64,000 nt of DNA from Streptomyces spororaveus (GCF_016755875.1 NZ_BNED01000005.1:7639501-7703500); one strand, 5' to 3'; counted from the stretch's first letter, positions 1 through 9,161 are shown. The notes: a model not told the origin generated them from the sequence alone. A program made the numbers and translations.

Positions 1-2
1 CG

Positions 3-2000
3 CTGAACGTCCGGGCCGCAGGGGACGACGCCGTCGAGATCACCGGCGAACTCTCCGCCGAGGCCGTCGGCGCCACCAAGCTGCGTGCCGTCCACGTCAC
101 CACCGGCACCGTTCTCGACCTCTCGCTGGAGAGCACCGGATCGGGCGTCGGCCCGATCCCGTTCACCGTCCGAGTGCCGCTGGCCGACCTGGCCGCCGTA
201 CCGGACACCGTGTGCGAGCCGGGTGAGTGGGCCCCCGAGCCCTGGAGCCTGTCCGCCGTCGGCGCCGACGGCACCGAGCACCGCATGGTCTTCGACGAGC
301 GCGGCGGCTTCGACGGCCTGGTCCTGCCGCTGCCCGGCGAGGACCGCGGCCGCTCCCTCTTCGCCAAGCGCGGCAACACCGGCCACCTGACCCTCTCCGT
401 GCAGCCCTCTCCGCCGCTGGTCGACGAGGTCACCACCGAGGACGGCACCATCACCCTGCGGGGCCGGTTCGCCGCCCCCACCGACGAGCCGTACGAGCTC
501 GTCCTGCACGACGCGCACGGTGTGGAGTTCTGCTACCCCGTCACCCGTGACGGGGACGCCTTCGAGGCCGTCTTCCGGCCCGTGCTCCCCGAGCCGTACG
601 CCGGCCGCACCACCATCCCCGAGGGCCGCTGGTGGCCCACGCTGCGCCCGGCCGCCCAGGGTGGAACCACCGCCGGCCTGCTCGGCGTCGACCGCGGCGC
701 TCCCGTCCAGATGGGCCCCGGCCTCCTCTTCGCCGGGCCGTACCCCCTCACCGTGCAGGGCCGTCGGATGCGGGTCGAGACCCGCTTCCACGACCGCGCG
801 GTGCTGGTCGCCGACCCGCTGCTCAGCCCGCACGACCGCTCCCGCTACGCGCAGCGCGTCGCCCGCTTCGAGACCTACCCGGCGCAGCGTGCCCTGCCGG
901 TCAAGGACATCGTCGTCTACGACACCTTCCAGGGGATGGGCGCGGGCGACTCGCCGCGCGCCATCCACGAGGAACTGGTGCGCCGCGGCGAGAAGCTGGA
1001 GCACGTCTGGCTCGTCAGGGACGGCCGCGCCGAGGTTCCCCCGACCGCCCGCGCCGTGCAGTACGGCAGCGTGGAGTCGTGGGAGGTGCTGGCCCGCGCC
1101 CGCTACTACGTGACCAACGACAACGTGCCGCAGCACTTCGAGCGCCGCGCCGGCCAGGTCGTCGTACAGACGTGGCACGGCACGCCGATCAAGCAGATCG
1201 GCCACGACTTCGTGCACGACTACTACACGAGCCCGGAGATCCTGGAAGGGCTGGCGCACGACAGCGCCCAGTGGACGCTGCTGGCCTCCCCGAGCTCCTA
1301 CGCCACCCCCCTCCTCAAGCGCGCCCTCGGCTACGACGGCGAGGTCATCGAGGCCGGCAGCCCCCGCACGGACGCGCTGCTGCGGCCCGACGCGCAGCGG
1401 ATCGCGGAGGTCCGGCGGCGGCTCGGCCTGCCCGAGGGCAAGAAGGTCGTCCTCTACATGCCCACGTGGCGCGAGAACTGCGAGGGCTGGTCGGGCGGTT
1501 ACAAGCTCGATCTGCGCATCGACCTGGACCAGGCCCGCCGTGAGCTGGGCGAGGACCACGTCCTGCTGGTCCGCGGCCACCACCACGTGACGGAGCAGGT
1601 CCGCGACGGCGTCCGCGACGGGTTCGTCGTCGACGTGTCGCGCTGGCCCGACGCGGCCGACCTGCTGCTGGTCGCCGACGTGCTCATCTCGGACTACTCC
1701 TCCGCGATGTTCGACTTCGCGCACACCGACCGGCCGATCCTGCTCTTCACGTACGACCTGGAGCACTACCGCAGCACGCTGCGCGGCTTCAACTTCGACC
1801 TGGAGGCGAAGGCGCCGGGACCGCTGCTGGCGGACTCGGCGAGCCTGATCGAGGCCGTGCGCAACGCGGACGCGGTCGGGGCGGAGTACGCCGAGGCGCG
1901 GGCGGCGTTCCGCGCCGAGTTCTGCGACCTGGACGACGGCAGCGCCACCGAGCGCGTCGTCGAGCGCATGCTCGCCATGGGGGCGGAGCCCGCCAAGTAG
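3..2000 (+). CDS. CDP-glycerol glycerophosphotransferase family protein (5' end outside window)
   Basis: The reading frame is open from base 3 with no stop, so the gene begins upstream and only its last ~666 codons are seen. The C-terminal ~370 residues carry the hallmarks of the TagF/TarF-type polymer transferase: QTWHGTPIKQIGHDF, a VLYMPTWRE strand, a HHH loop and the late SDYSSAMFDF motif. Known family role: transfer of polyol-phosphate units from a CDP-linked donor onto a wall teichoic acid or related polymer at the inner membrane face. The first ~250 visible residues are beta-rich and lack those motifs; they resemble the accessory region found N-terminal to the transferase in actinobacterial members. 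A strong hairpin follows 31 nt after the stop. Substrate cannot be told from sequence. Confidence 0.85.
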   Translation: MNVRAAGDDAVEITGELSAEAVGATKLRAVHVTTGTVLDLSLESTGSGVGPIPFTVRVPLADLAAVPDTVCEPGEWAPEPWSLSAVGADGTEHRMVFDERGGFDGLVLPLPGEDRGRSLFAKRGNTGHLTLSVQPSPPLVDEVTTEDGTITLRGRFAAPTDEPYELVLHDAHGVEFCYPVTRDGDAFEAVFRPVLPEPYAGRTTIPEGRWWPTLRPAAQGGTTAGLLGVDRGAPVQMGPGLLFAGPYPLTVQGRRMRVETRFHDRAVLVADPLLSPHDRSRYAQRVARFETYPAQRALPVKDIVVYDTFQGMGAGDSPRAIHEELVRRGEKLEHVWLVRDGRAEVPPTARAVQYGSVESWEVLARARYYVTNDNVPQHFERRAGQVVVQTWHGTPIKQIGHDFVHDYYTSPEILEGLAHDSAQWTLLASPSSYATPLLKRALGYDGEVIEAGSPRTDALLRPDAQRIAEVRRRLGLPEGKKVVLYMPTWRENCEGWSGGYKLDLRIDLDQARRELGEDHVLLVRGHHHVTEQVRDGVRDGFVVDVSRWPDAADLLLVADVLISDYSSAMFDFAHTDRPILLFTYDLEHYRSTLRGFNFDLEAKAPGPLLADSASLIEAVRNADAVGAEYAEARAAFRAEFCDLDDGSATERVVERMLAMGAEPAK

Positions 2001-2030
2001 GCCGAACGGGCGAACAACCGGCTGCGAGCG

Positions 2031-2075
2031 GACCGGCCCCGGACCCACCGATGAATTTCGGGTCCGGGGCCGGTC
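2031..2075. terminator. Strong hairpin terminator
   Basis: Perfect 16-bp arms (GACCGGCCCCGGACCC and its complement, 2031-2046 and 2060-2075) flank a 13-nt A/T-rich loop. It sits just after the teichoic-acid-type transferase and before the VOC gene. No U-tract follows, as is usual in Streptomyces. Confidence 0.75.
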
Positions 2076-2125
2076 TGTATGTGAGGGACGGTGTCCACCG
2101 TCCACGCACCGGCCCGGAGGCAGAG

Positions 2126-2608
2126 ATGAGCGGCAAGGGATTCACCACGTGTCTGTGGTTCGACGGCAACGCGGAAGCGGCAGCCGACCACTACCTGTCC
2201 GTCTTCAAGGACGGCAAGCTCGGCCGGATCGGCCGGTACACCGATGCGGGCCCCGGCCAGGCGGGCTCGGTGATGGTCGTGGAGTTCGAGATCAACGGCC
2301 AGCAGTTCATCGGCCTCAACGGCGGTCCTCAGTTCCCCTTCACCGAGGCGATCTCCTTCCAGATCCGCTGCGCCGACGAGGCGGAGGCGGACTACTACTG
2401 GGACGCGCTGACCGGTGACGGCGGCGAGGAGGGCGTCTGCGGCTGGGTCAAGGACAAGTTCGGGGTGTCCTGGCAGGTCATCCCGCCGGGCGCCATCGAC
2501 CTGATCGCCGACCCGGACCCCGGGCGGGCCGCCCGGGCCACCGCCGCCATGATGCGGATGAAGAAGCTGGACGTGGCGGAGATGCGCCGGGCGGCGGACG
2601 CGGGGTAG
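2126..2608 (+). CDS. VOC/PhnB-like superfamily protein
   Basis: A 160-residue protein starting at an ATG with GGAGG five bases upstream; the longer in-frame start at 2051 lies inside the preceding terminator and is unlikely. It contains the PhnB-type vicinal-oxygen-chelate pattern: TTCLWFDGNAEAA at the start, FEINGQQFIGLNGGP in the middle, and a late GVCGWVKDKFGVSWQVIP block. Relatives are often annotated '3-demethylubiquinone-9 3-methyltransferase', but that name rests on old homology and no methyltransferase motif is visible. It stands alone, convergent with the Sir2 gene. Substrate unknown. Confidence 0.85.
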   Translation: MSGKGFTTCLWFDGNAEAAADHYLSVFKDGKLGRIGRYTDAGPGQAGSVMVVEFEINGQQFIGLNGGPQFPFTEAISFQIRCADEAEADYYWDALTGDGGEEGVCGWVKDKFGVSWQVIPPGAIDLIADPDPGRAARATAAMMRMKKLDVAEMRRAADAG

Positions 2609-2618
2609 CGCCCGGGGC

Positions 2619-2654
2619 GGGTCCGCGCGCGGCCGGCGGTCGCGCGCGGGACCC
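2619..2654. terminator. Probable bidirectional terminator
   Basis: GGGTCC-GCGCGC pairs with GCGCGC-G-GGACCC (one bulged G) across an 11-nt loop. It lies between the converging VOC and Sir2 genes. Confidence 0.5.
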
Positions 2655-2689
2655 GGCACGATCCGGCGGGGACGGGCCCCAGAGACGGC

Positions 2690-3418
2690 TTAGGCAGCGG
2701 CGAACCTGGCCAGCAGGGCCGGCAGGGCGGTGCCGATCGGTTCGCGGACGATCTCGTCGGCGAGCGGGTCGTACGGGGTCTCCTCCGCGTTCACGATGAT
2801 CAGCCGGGCCCCGGCCTCCGCGGCCATCCCGGCGAGCGACGCGGCGGGCTGCACCTGCAGCGTGGACCCGACGGCGATGAAGACCTGGCACCCCTTGGCC
2901 ACGGCGATCGCCTGCCCCAGCACCTCGGGGTCGAGGCGCTGGCCGAACATCACGGTCGCCGACTTGAGGATCCCGCCGCACAGCAGGCAGGCGGGATCCG
3001 GCTCCCCGGCGGCCACCCGGGCCAGTGCCTCGTCCATGCCCGACCGGGCGTGGCAGGCCGTGCACACCACCGACCGGGCACTGCCGTGCAGCTCGAACAC
3101 CTTGCGGTCGGGCATCCCGGCGAGCTGGTGCAGCCCGTCCACGTTCTGGGTGATCACCCGCACCGGGGTGCCGCCGCGCTCCAGCTCCGCAACGGCCAGG
3201 TGCGCGGCGTTCGGCCGTGCTCCGAGCGCGCCGAGCTCGGCGCGCATCAGCCAGGAGCGGCGCCGGATCTCCGGATCGGCCATGTAGTACTCGTAGGTCA
3301 CGAGCTTCTCGGCGTCGGGCTCCCGCCGCCACAGGCCCTGGGGCCCCCGGTAGTCCGGAATCCCGGAGTCGGTGGACATTCCGGCCCCGCTGAACACTGC
3401 GACAAGTGGCTTCCCCAT
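2690..3418 (-). CDS. NAD-dependent protein deacylase, Sir2 family
   Basis: A 242-residue sirtuin that would remove acyl groups from lysines while consuming NAD+. Nearly all family motifs are visible: the NAD-binding [17 protein letters not shown] near residues 9-25, [12 protein letters not shown] containing the catalytic-loop residues, FELHGS with the catalytic His, and two zinc pairs (CTAC and CLLC) ~30 residues apart. GSTLQVQPA and [11 protein letters not shown] complete the Rossmann fold. Length is normal for a compact bacterial class. The start is the first ATG before a divergent intergenic region shared with the secreted-protein gene. The chromosomal neighbours give no clue to its substrate. 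Confidence 0.93.
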   Translation of the reverse strand: MGKPLVAVFSGAGMSTDSGIPDYRGPQGLWRREPDAEKLVTYEYYMADPEIRRRSWLMRAELGALGARPNAAHLAVAELERGGTPVRVITQNVDGLHQLAGMPDRKVFELHGSARSVVCTACHARSGMDEALARVAAGEPDPACLLCGGILKSATVMFGQRLDPEVLGQAIAVAKGCQVFIAVGSTLQVQPAASLAGMAAEAGARLIIVNAEETPYDPLADEIVREPIGTALPALLARFAAA

Positions 3419-3582
3419 GCAACGACCCTACGTACGGGCACGGGCCGCCCGCGAGCCCATTTCCGCCCACCGGCCGCGGCGTCGGCCGGAGGGTCGTTTC
3501 TGCGGTGAATCCCGACCCCCGCAGGAGTGAGATCCGGGCCCCGACCTCCCGATCCACCGGCCCGGCGGGTACAAAACCGGAC

Positions 3583-4011
3583 ATGATGCTCAAGCCGTAC
3601 CGCCTAGGCGCCCTGCTGCTGACCCTGCTCGCGCTGCCGGTCATGCCCTCCGTTCCCGCCCTCGCCGCGCCCGCCGCCGTCGCGGGCAGGGGGCACACCG
3701 CTGCCCAGATCAGCGACTTCCTGATCCGTTTCTACGGTGACCACGGTCCCTCCACGCAGGACCGGGAGAGCCGGGTCTCGCAGATCCTCAAGGAGAGACA
3801 GGAGATCAATGAGGAGCTCGACGTCCTGCTCTGCGCCCACGACGAGCCGCAGGACATCAGCGTCGGCCCGGTGACCGTCGCGAAGACCGCCTCGGTGGGC
3901 TGGGCCACCGTGACCACCCACTGGGCCTCCGGTGGAACGGACACCTTCACCGCGTACGTCCGTCTCGACTCCAGCCCCATCCGGCTCGACGACGTGATCT
4001 GCGCGGGCTGA
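3583..4011 (+). CDS. Small secreted protein of unknown function
   Basis: A 142-residue protein beginning with tandem ATGs at 3583 and 3586. Residues 1-31 form a signal peptide: Lys/Arg near the start, a Leu-rich core (GALLLTLLALPVM) and a PALAAPAA cleavage region. The mature part holds two Cys (one in LLCAHDE, one in the last four residues), which could form a disulfide. I do not recognise the family; the overall look resembles small exported NTF2-like Streptomyces proteins. It lies 42 bp before the ATP-grasp gene. Confidence 0.7.
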   Translation: MMLKPYRLGALLLTLLALPVMPSVPALAAPAAVAGRGHTAAQISDFLIRFYGDHGPSTQDRESRVSQILKERQEINEELDVLLCAHDEPQDISVGPVTVAKTASVGWATVTTHWASGGTDTFTAYVRLDSSPIRLDDVICAG

Positions 4012-4053
4012 AATCCGTACGGTGACCCTCGGGGTCGTTCGTAGGGTGGGTGC

Positions 4054-5019
4054 ATGGCTACGACCACCGCGACCACCGCCACCGTCCTCTACTGCCGTGA
4101 CCCGTTGCACGAGCGCCGGGCCGACGCCCACTTCGCGGCGGAGGCCCGGCAGTTGCGCGCCGCCGGGGGCACGCCCCTGCTGATCGACCATGACGCGCTG
4201 CTCGCCGGGGACGCCGAGCGGGCCGTCGCACGCGTGCCCGACGGGACCGGAGCCGTCTGGTACCGGGGCTGGATGATCCCCGCGGGCGGGTACGCCGCAC
4301 TGGACGCGGCCCTGCGCCGGCGCGGCAGCGAGCTCCGCGTCTCCCCGGAGGCGTACCGCCGGGCGCACGAACTCCCCGGCTGGTACGAGACCTTCGCGGG
4401 CCTGACCCCGGTCAGCGGCTGGTTGCCGGCGGGGCCGGGGGCGGTCCCGGATCCGGAGGGCCTCTCGGCCCTCGCGGCGGGCCTGCCGCCGGGAGCCGCC
4501 GTCGTCAAGGACTACGTGAAGTCCCGCAAGCACGAGTGGCACGAAGCGTGCTACGTGCCCGACCTGGCCGATCCGGCCGCTCTGCACCGCGTCGTCGCCC
4601 GTTTCGTCGAACTGCAGGGCGAGTTCCTGGCGGGCGGGGTGGTGCTGAGGGCCTTCGAGCCCTTCGTCACGCCGGAGGCGGCGGCCGCCGAGGTACGGGT
4701 GTGGTGGCGGGACGGGGCGCCCCGGCTGGTCACCGCCCACCCCGACAGCCCGGTCGTCGAAGTCCCGGATCCGACCCTCGATCCGGCTCTCGCAGCGGTA
4801 CTCCCGCCGGTCCGGGCGGCCGTCGAGGCGCTGGGCTGTCCCTTCGTGACCACCGACCTCGCCCTGCGCGCCGACGGGGTCTGGCGGGTCGTCGAAGTCG
4901 GGGACGGACAGGTCAGCGACCTCCACAGGGAGGCTGATCAGGGCGCCTTCGTCAGCCTCCTGACGGCTGATCAGGCACCCCTGCGCACGCCGGCCGCATC
5001 TGGTACAACACCGGCATGA
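4054..5019 (+). CDS. ATP-grasp domain protein (R2K/DUF4343-like)
   Basis: A 321-residue protein. The middle holds an ATP-grasp-like Lys (AAVVKDYVKSRKHEW) and the C-terminal third a long acidic strand-turn pattern ending RVVEVGDGQVSDL, matching the compact ATP-grasp families often annotated as hypothetical in Streptomyces. ATP-grasp enzymes join a carboxylate to an amine or thiol through an acyl-phosphate. Its stop codon overlaps the start of the following GNAT gene (ATGA), so the two are probably made together and may act on the same small molecule or peptide. The exact substrate is unknown. Start chosen as the first ATG after the short gap. Confidence 0.75.
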   Translation: MATTTATTATVLYCRDPLHERRADAHFAAEARQLRAAGGTPLLIDHDALLAGDAERAVARVPDGTGAVWYRGWMIPAGGYAALDAALRRRGSELRVSPEAYRRAHELPGWYETFAGLTPVSGWLPAGPGAVPDPEGLSALAAGLPPGAAVVKDYVKSRKHEWHEACYVPDLADPAALHRVVARFVELQGEFLAGGVVLRAFEPFVTPEAAAAEVRVWWRDGAPRLVTAHPDSPVVEVPDPTLDPALAAVLPPVRAAVEALGCPFVTTDLALRADGVWRVVEVGDGQVSDLHREADQGAFVSLLTADQAPLRTPAASGTTPA

Positions 5020-5858
5020 CGGGATTCGAGATCGGCGGCGCGAGCGCCGCCGACATGAAGCTGATCCGCGACTGGGCCGACGAGGAGGGCTGGAACCCGG
5101 GAGACTCGGACCGGTTCGCCTTCGCGGTCGCCGACCCGGAGGGATTCCTCGTCGGGAGGCTGGACGGCGAACCGGTGGCCTGCATCTCGGCCGTCCGGTA
5201 CGGCGGAGGCTTCGGTTTCATCGGCTTCTACATCGCCCGCCCGGCCGTCCGCGGCCAGGGGTACGGCATCCGGCTGTGGCACGCCGGGATGGAACGGCTC
5301 GACGGACGGCTCGTGGGCCTGGACGGGGTCGTCGACCAGCAGGACAACTACCGCAAATCCGGGTTCCGTCCGGCCTGGAACAACTTCCGCTACGAGGGCA
5401 CCCCGCGGGGGGAGGATATCGCCGGGGTCGAGATCGTGGACGCGGGCACCCTGCCCTTCGGCCGACTCGCCGCCTACGACCGGCGGTTCTTCCCCGCGTC
5501 GCGGGACGCATTCCTGTCCGCCTGGACCGGGCTTCCGGGCCGCACGGCACTGGCCGCCGTCCGGGACGGCCGGATCGAGGGCCTCGGTGTGATCCGTCCC
5601 TCCAGCGCCGCCCATCGCATCGGCCCGCTCTACGCGGCCACCCCGGCCGTGGCGGCGGCCCTGCTGCACAGGCTGGCCCGGCACGCACCCGACGGGCTGG
5701 TGTCCGTGGACGCGCCGGACGCCAACCCGGCCGCAGCCGCGCTGTTCGAGGACCTCGGCCTGGCCCCGGCCTTCGAGACCGCGCGGATGTACACCGGCCC
5801 GGCACCGGATCTCGCCCTGGCGGAGCTGTTCGGGGTGACCAGTCTCGAACTCGGCTGA
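5016..5858 (+). CDS. GNAT family N-acetyltransferase
   Basis: A 280-residue acyl-CoA-dependent acyltransferase. The first ~130 residues make one GNAT domain with the acetyl-CoA-binding motif A (FYIARPAVRGQGYGIRLW, where RGQGYG is the pyrophosphate loop). The remaining half, beginning around EIVDAGTLPF, matches the extra domain (GNAT-18 type) that commonly follows. It overlaps the upstream ATP-grasp gene by 4 nt and is therefore likely translationally coupled to it. A GC-rich hairpin follows the stop. Acceptor unknown. Confidence 0.85.
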   Translation: MTGFEIGGASAADMKLIRDWADEEGWNPGDSDRFAFAVADPEGFLVGRLDGEPVACISAVRYGGGFGFIGFYIARPAVRGQGYGIRLWHAGMERLDGRLVGLDGVVDQQDNYRKSGFRPAWNNFRYEGTPRGEDIAGVEIVDAGTLPFGRLAAYDRRFFPASRDAFLSAWTGLPGRTALAAVRDGRIEGLGVIRPSSAAHRIGPLYAATPAVAAALLHRLARHAPDGLVSVDAPDANPAAAALFEDLGLAPAFETARMYTGPAPDLALAELFGVTSLELG

Positions 5859-5905
5859 GAACGGAACCGTGCGGGCGGCGGACCGGTGGCCGGTCGCCCG
5901 CGGGC

Positions 5906-5942
5906 CGGGCCGGGCGGCGGTCGCACGGCGCCGCCCGGCCCG
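5906..5942. terminator. Bidirectional terminator hairpin
   Basis: Perfect 13-bp arms, CGGGCCGGGCGGC and its complement, with an 11-nt loop. It lies between the converging GNAT and protease-inhibitor genes and can serve both. Confidence 0.65.
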
Positions 5943-5956
5943 CCGCTTCACGAGGG

Positions 5957-6400
5957 TCAGAAGCCGAACAGCACGCCGGAGGTGTTCCGCAGGCCGCACG
6001 GATTGGCGAAGGTGTAGGTGTAGCTGAGCCGACGGCCCTGCCACACGCCGACGGCCGTCACCGTCATCGGGTTCCACTCCCTGGTACAGACGGCGCCGGC
6101 GGCCGGCGCGGCGAGCGCGTCGAGCTGCGAGCCGTTCGCCCGTAATTCGGCGCACGCCGCGGCCGGGTGCGGGTGCGTCCCTCCGGGCGTCGGCGCACAG
6201 ACGAGGGTCACCGCGCGCACGACCCTGCCCGTGTCGGCATCGGGCCCGGTCGTCACGCTGAGCACCAGCGCGGACGGCGCGTAGAGGCTCTCCGTACCGG
6301 TCGGTGCGGCTCCGGCCGTACCCGGCCAGGCCAGCGCGGTGAGCGCGGTGAGCGCCATGGCGGCGGAACCGAGCCCGAGACCCTTTGCGATGGACCGCAT
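5957..6400 (-). CDS. Secreted subtilisin inhibitor-like (SSI family) protease inhibitor
   Basis: A 147-residue precursor of the Streptomyces subtilisin inhibitor family. The signal peptide (residues 1-32) ends TAGAAP, followed by the family start SLYAPSALVLSV. The fold markers LVCAPTPGGTHP, AACAEL, GVWQGRRLSYTYTFANPC and terminal VLFGF are all present, as are the four disulfide Cys. In the reactive loop CTREWNP, comparison with SSI (CPMVYDP) places Arg at P1, which predicts preference for trypsin-like proteases. ATG at 6400 is chosen because GGGAG precedes it; the longer frame would add a non-signal leader. Codon 86 is TTA (6143-6145), so translation may need the bldA tRNA. Confidence 0.93.
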   Translation of the reverse strand: MRSIAKGLGLGSAAMALTALTALAWPGTAGAAPTGTESLYAPSALVLSVTTGPDADTGRVVRAVTLVCAPTPGGTHPHPAAACAELRANGSQLDALAAPAAGAVCTREWNPMTVTAVGVWQGRRLSYTYTFANPCGLRNTSGVLFGF

Positions 6401-6660
6401 TTCGAACACTCCCTTGGGTTGATGTTTCGGATAGCGGACGCAGTCTTGCCGACCCGAGCCCTGAACGCCCGTTCGCACCCCCATTTTTCGTCACCGATCG
6501 TGTACGAATGAATGCAGACAGCAGCCGCGGGAGCGGGCTGACCTGTGGGGGAGCAGGCCGCCGAATCGGCCGAACACCGACCGGGAGACCTCCCCGAAAC
6601 CTGCCGCACCACGGCTGTGATCTGCCCGGACAGGGCCCGAAGCCCTACCGGGGGCACCTC

Positions 6661-7311
6661 CTAGCGGATCGCGTACCCGCCGAAGCCGGACTCCAGCAGT
6701 CCGAAGGCCCGGAGGGCCCGTGCGCGGGCTTCCGAAAGGAGGGACGCGGGGCTCTCGCCCTCGATCAGCCGCCGGAAGTTCTCGGTGACCAGGGTGCGTC
6801 GAATGCCGAGGGCGGCGGCTGCGAACACCCGGGCGTCCACGGCGCCCGGGTCGTCGGCCTCTTCGGTGAGGGCCTCCGCCAACGCCTGCTCGCGGTCGGC
6901 CTCGACGGCCAGGAGCCGGGCGTTCAGGGCGGGCGTGGTGAGGATCATCCCGACCAGCGGGGCGGCGGCCTCGTACATGCCCGCCTGCGGCGCGTAGGAG
7001 GCGAGGTCGCGCAGGAAGGCGTCGCGCAAGGCATCCAGGGGCGTGGTGCCGGCGGGACGCTCACGGACCGCCCGGACCTCGTCGCCGGTGTGCTCGGCCA
7101 GCGGGGCGAGGGCCAGGTCCTCCTTGGTCGGGAAGTAGTTGAAGACGGTGACCTTCGAGACGTCGGCCGCCTTGGCCACCTCGCCCACCGAGACGTTGTG
7201 GAAGCCGTCCCTCAGGAAGAGGTCGGCGGCGGCGCGCGAGATCGCGGTGCGGGTCTCCAGCCGCTTGCGTTCGCGCAGACCGAGCGGCGCGGTCGTGGTG
7301 TCTGCGGGCAT
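6661..7311 (-). CDS. TetR family transcriptional regulator
   Basis: A 216-residue repressor. The N-terminal HTH is clear: TRTAISRAAADLFLRDGF then VSVGEVAKAADVSKVTVFNYFPTKEDL. The C-terminal ligand-binding half is all-helical and unassigned. ATG at 7311 (MPADTT) is preferred over the upstream in-frame codon. It is divergent from the 14-TM exporter at 7413, and the 101-bp gap holds an inverted repeat overlapping a perfect -10 box. It is therefore most likely the local, ligand-released repressor of that exporter. Confidence 0.9.
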   Translation of the reverse strand: MPADTTTAPLGLRERKRLETRTAISRAAADLFLRDGFHNVSVGEVAKAADVSKVTVFNYFPTKEDLALAPLAEHTGDEVRAVRERPAGTTPLDALRDAFLRDLASYAPQAGMYEAAAPLVGMILTTPALNARLLAVEADREQALAEALTEEADDPGAVDARVFAAAALGIRRTLVTENFRRLIEGESPASLLSEARARALRAFGLLESGFGGYAIR

Positions 7312-7348
7312 GCCGTCAATGTACCTGACTCGGACCAATCTTTGCCTT

Positions 7349-7373
7349 GGTAAAAAAGCTTACCTGGTATAAT
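7349..7373 (+). promoter_or_regulatory. TetR-type operator overlapping the exporter promoter
   Basis: GGTAA-N6-TTACC (7349-7364) is a perfect inverted repeat. Four bases later comes TATAAT (7368-7373), an ideal -10, with TTGGTA as a possible -35 inside the repeat (15-bp spacer). Binding of the divergent TetR protein here would block the exporter promoter. The stretch is unusually A/T-rich for the window. Confidence 0.6.
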
Positions 7374-7412
7374 TTTGTTCTCGGTTAAGCCCAAGACCGC
7401 GAGGGGGACCCC

Positions 7413-9161
7413 ATGGCCTCGACCACGATGCCCACCGCAGAAAAGCCCGCACGGGGTGGTTCACCGAGCCACTGGCTGCTCCTGTTCGTCCTGCTCGGCG
7501 CCAACTTCATGGACCTGCTGGACGGCTCCGTGATCAATGTGGCCATGCCGGCCATCCGCGCCGACCTCGGCGGCAGCTACACCGCCCTGCAGTGGATGGC
7601 CGCCGGCTACGCGCTGGCCTTCGCCGTCCTGCTGGTCACCGGCGGCCGGCTCGGCGACGTCTTCGGCCGCCGTCGCACCTTCCTCGCCGGTCTCGCCGCG
7701 TTCACCGCCATGTCCGCCCTGTGCGCGGCCGCGCAGAACTCCACCGAACTGATCGCGGCCCGCGTCCTGCAGGGCGCCTCGGCGGCGGTGATGGTGCCCC
7801 AGGTCCTCGCCGTCATCAAGAACGTCTTCCCGCCCGGGCGGCGGGCGGCGGCCTTCGGCGCCTCCGGCCCGTTCATGGGACTCGCCGCCGTGGGCGGCCC
7901 CGTGCTCGGCGGCGCGCTCGTGGACTGGGACCTCTTCGGCACGGGCTGGCGCTCCGTCTTCCTGCTGAACGTCCCCGTCGGCATCGCGGCTTTCGCCATC
8001 GCCCTGCGCATCCTCCCTGAGTCCCGCTCCCCGCGTCGCCCGGACCTCGACACCGTCGGCATGCTGCTCGCCACGACCGGCCTGTTCCTCCTCGTCTACC
8101 CGCTGGTCCAGGGGCGCGAGCAGGGCTGGCCCGGCTGGATCCTGGCCATGCTCGTCGGCTCGGTACCGGTCCTCGCCCTGTTCGCCTGGTACGAGGTCCG
8201 GCTGCAGCGCTCCGAGCGCACCCCGCTCGTCGAGATGAGCCTGCTGCGCAACCGCACCTTAGTCGTCGGCCTGTTCATCACCCTGGCCTTCTTCTGCGCC
8301 ATGGCCGGCTACCTCATGGTCCTCGCGCTCCACGTGCAGATCGGCCTCGGATTCTCCGCCCTCAAGGCCGGCCTGACCGAGATGCCCTGGGCCGTCGGCG
8401 TCGCCTTCGGATCCGCCTGGTCCGGCATGGCCCTTGTGCCGCGCCACGGCGGCCGCGTCCTCACGTGGGGGCTGTTCGCCCTGCTGATCGGCACCGCGGG
8501 CACCTGGCTGACGCTCCAGCTCGCCGGAAACGGCCTGAACCCCTGGGAACTGATCCCCTCCGGCCTCCTCTGCGGTACCGGCATGGGCTTCGTCCTCACC
8601 CCGCTCACGAGCCAGATCCTCGGCGGCGTCTCCGACCGTGAAGCCGGCTCCGCCTCCGGCCTTCTGAACGCCTTCGACCAGCTCGGCGGCACCCTCGGAG
8701 TGGCGGTCCTCGGTACCGTGTTCGTCGCACTGCTGGGGATCCGGGCGGACCACGCGGCGGACGACTCCGTGCCCCGCGTGCGAGCCGTCGCCACGGCCTC
8801 CGGTCAGGACGTCGACCCCTTGCTCACCGACTTCCGGGCCTGTGTCCGCGAGCGGGTCGCCACGGACGAGGGGCCGTCGGCGGCCGGGGACTGCGCCCGC
8901 CTGGCAGGGCGTGGCGGGGAGAGCGCCGCCGTGGCCGGGCGCGAGGTGGAGAAGGCGGCGCGGACGGCGTTCACCGACTCCACCAAGACGATCACCTGGT
9001 TCTCCGGAGGCCTGGTCCTCCTCGCCCTCCTGTCGGCCGGCCTGCTGCCGACGGCGGTCCGGGACGAGGACTGGCGCACGGAGGAGGAGATCCTCGCCGA
9101 GTATGCCGTCGGGCGGGCGAAGGACGCCGAGGAGCCGGACATCGCCGAGGCGAGCCCCTGA
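7413..9161 (+). CDS. MFS drug exporter, DHA2 (EmrB/QacA-like, 14 TM)
   Basis: A 582-residue proton-coupled exporter of the 14-helix DHA2 class. Residues 25-60 begin the first helix with the class motif LDGSVINVAMPAI, followed by GGRLGDVFGRRRTF (motif A). Later helices include LMVLALHVQIGLGFSALKAG and GLLCGTGMGFVLTPL. A large loop before the final helix carries two Cys (FRACVRE and GDCARLAG). The start has GAGGGGG upstream. It is divergent from, and probably repressed by, the TetR gene. Codon TTA at 8259-8261 is a rare leucine codon suggesting bldA dependence. Substrate unknown. Confidence 0.92.
   Translation: MASTTMPTAEKPARGGSPSHWLLLFVLLGANFMDLLDGSVINVAMPAIRADLGGSYTALQWMAAGYALAFAVLLVTGGRLGDVFGRRRTFLAGLAAFTAMSALCAAAQNSTELIAARVLQGASAAVMVPQVLAVIKNVFPPGRRAAAFGASGPFMGLAAVGGPVLGGALVDWDLFGTGWRSVFLLNVPVGIAAFAIALRILPESRSPRRPDLDTVGMLLATTGLFLLVYPLVQGREQGWPGWILAMLVGSVPVLALFAWYEVRLQRSERTPLVEMSLLRNRTLVVGLFITLAFFCAMAGYLMVLALHVQIGLGFSALKAGLTEMPWAVGVAFGSAWSGMALVPRHGGRVLTWGLFALLIGTAGTWLTLQLAGNGLNPWELIPSGLLCGTGMGFVLTPLTSQILGGVSDREAGSASGLLNAFDQLGGTLGVAVLGTVFVALLGIRADHAADDSVPRVRAVATASGQDVDPLLTDFRACVRERVATDEGPSAAGDCARLAGRGGESAAVAGREVEKAARTAFTDSTKTITWFSGGLVLLALLSAGLLPTAVRDEDWRTEEEILAEYAVGRAKDAEEPDIAEASP

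Noticed and set aside
2051..2125. Longer start for the VOC gene
   Set aside because: It lies within the upstream terminator hairpin; ATG 2126 has GGAGG.
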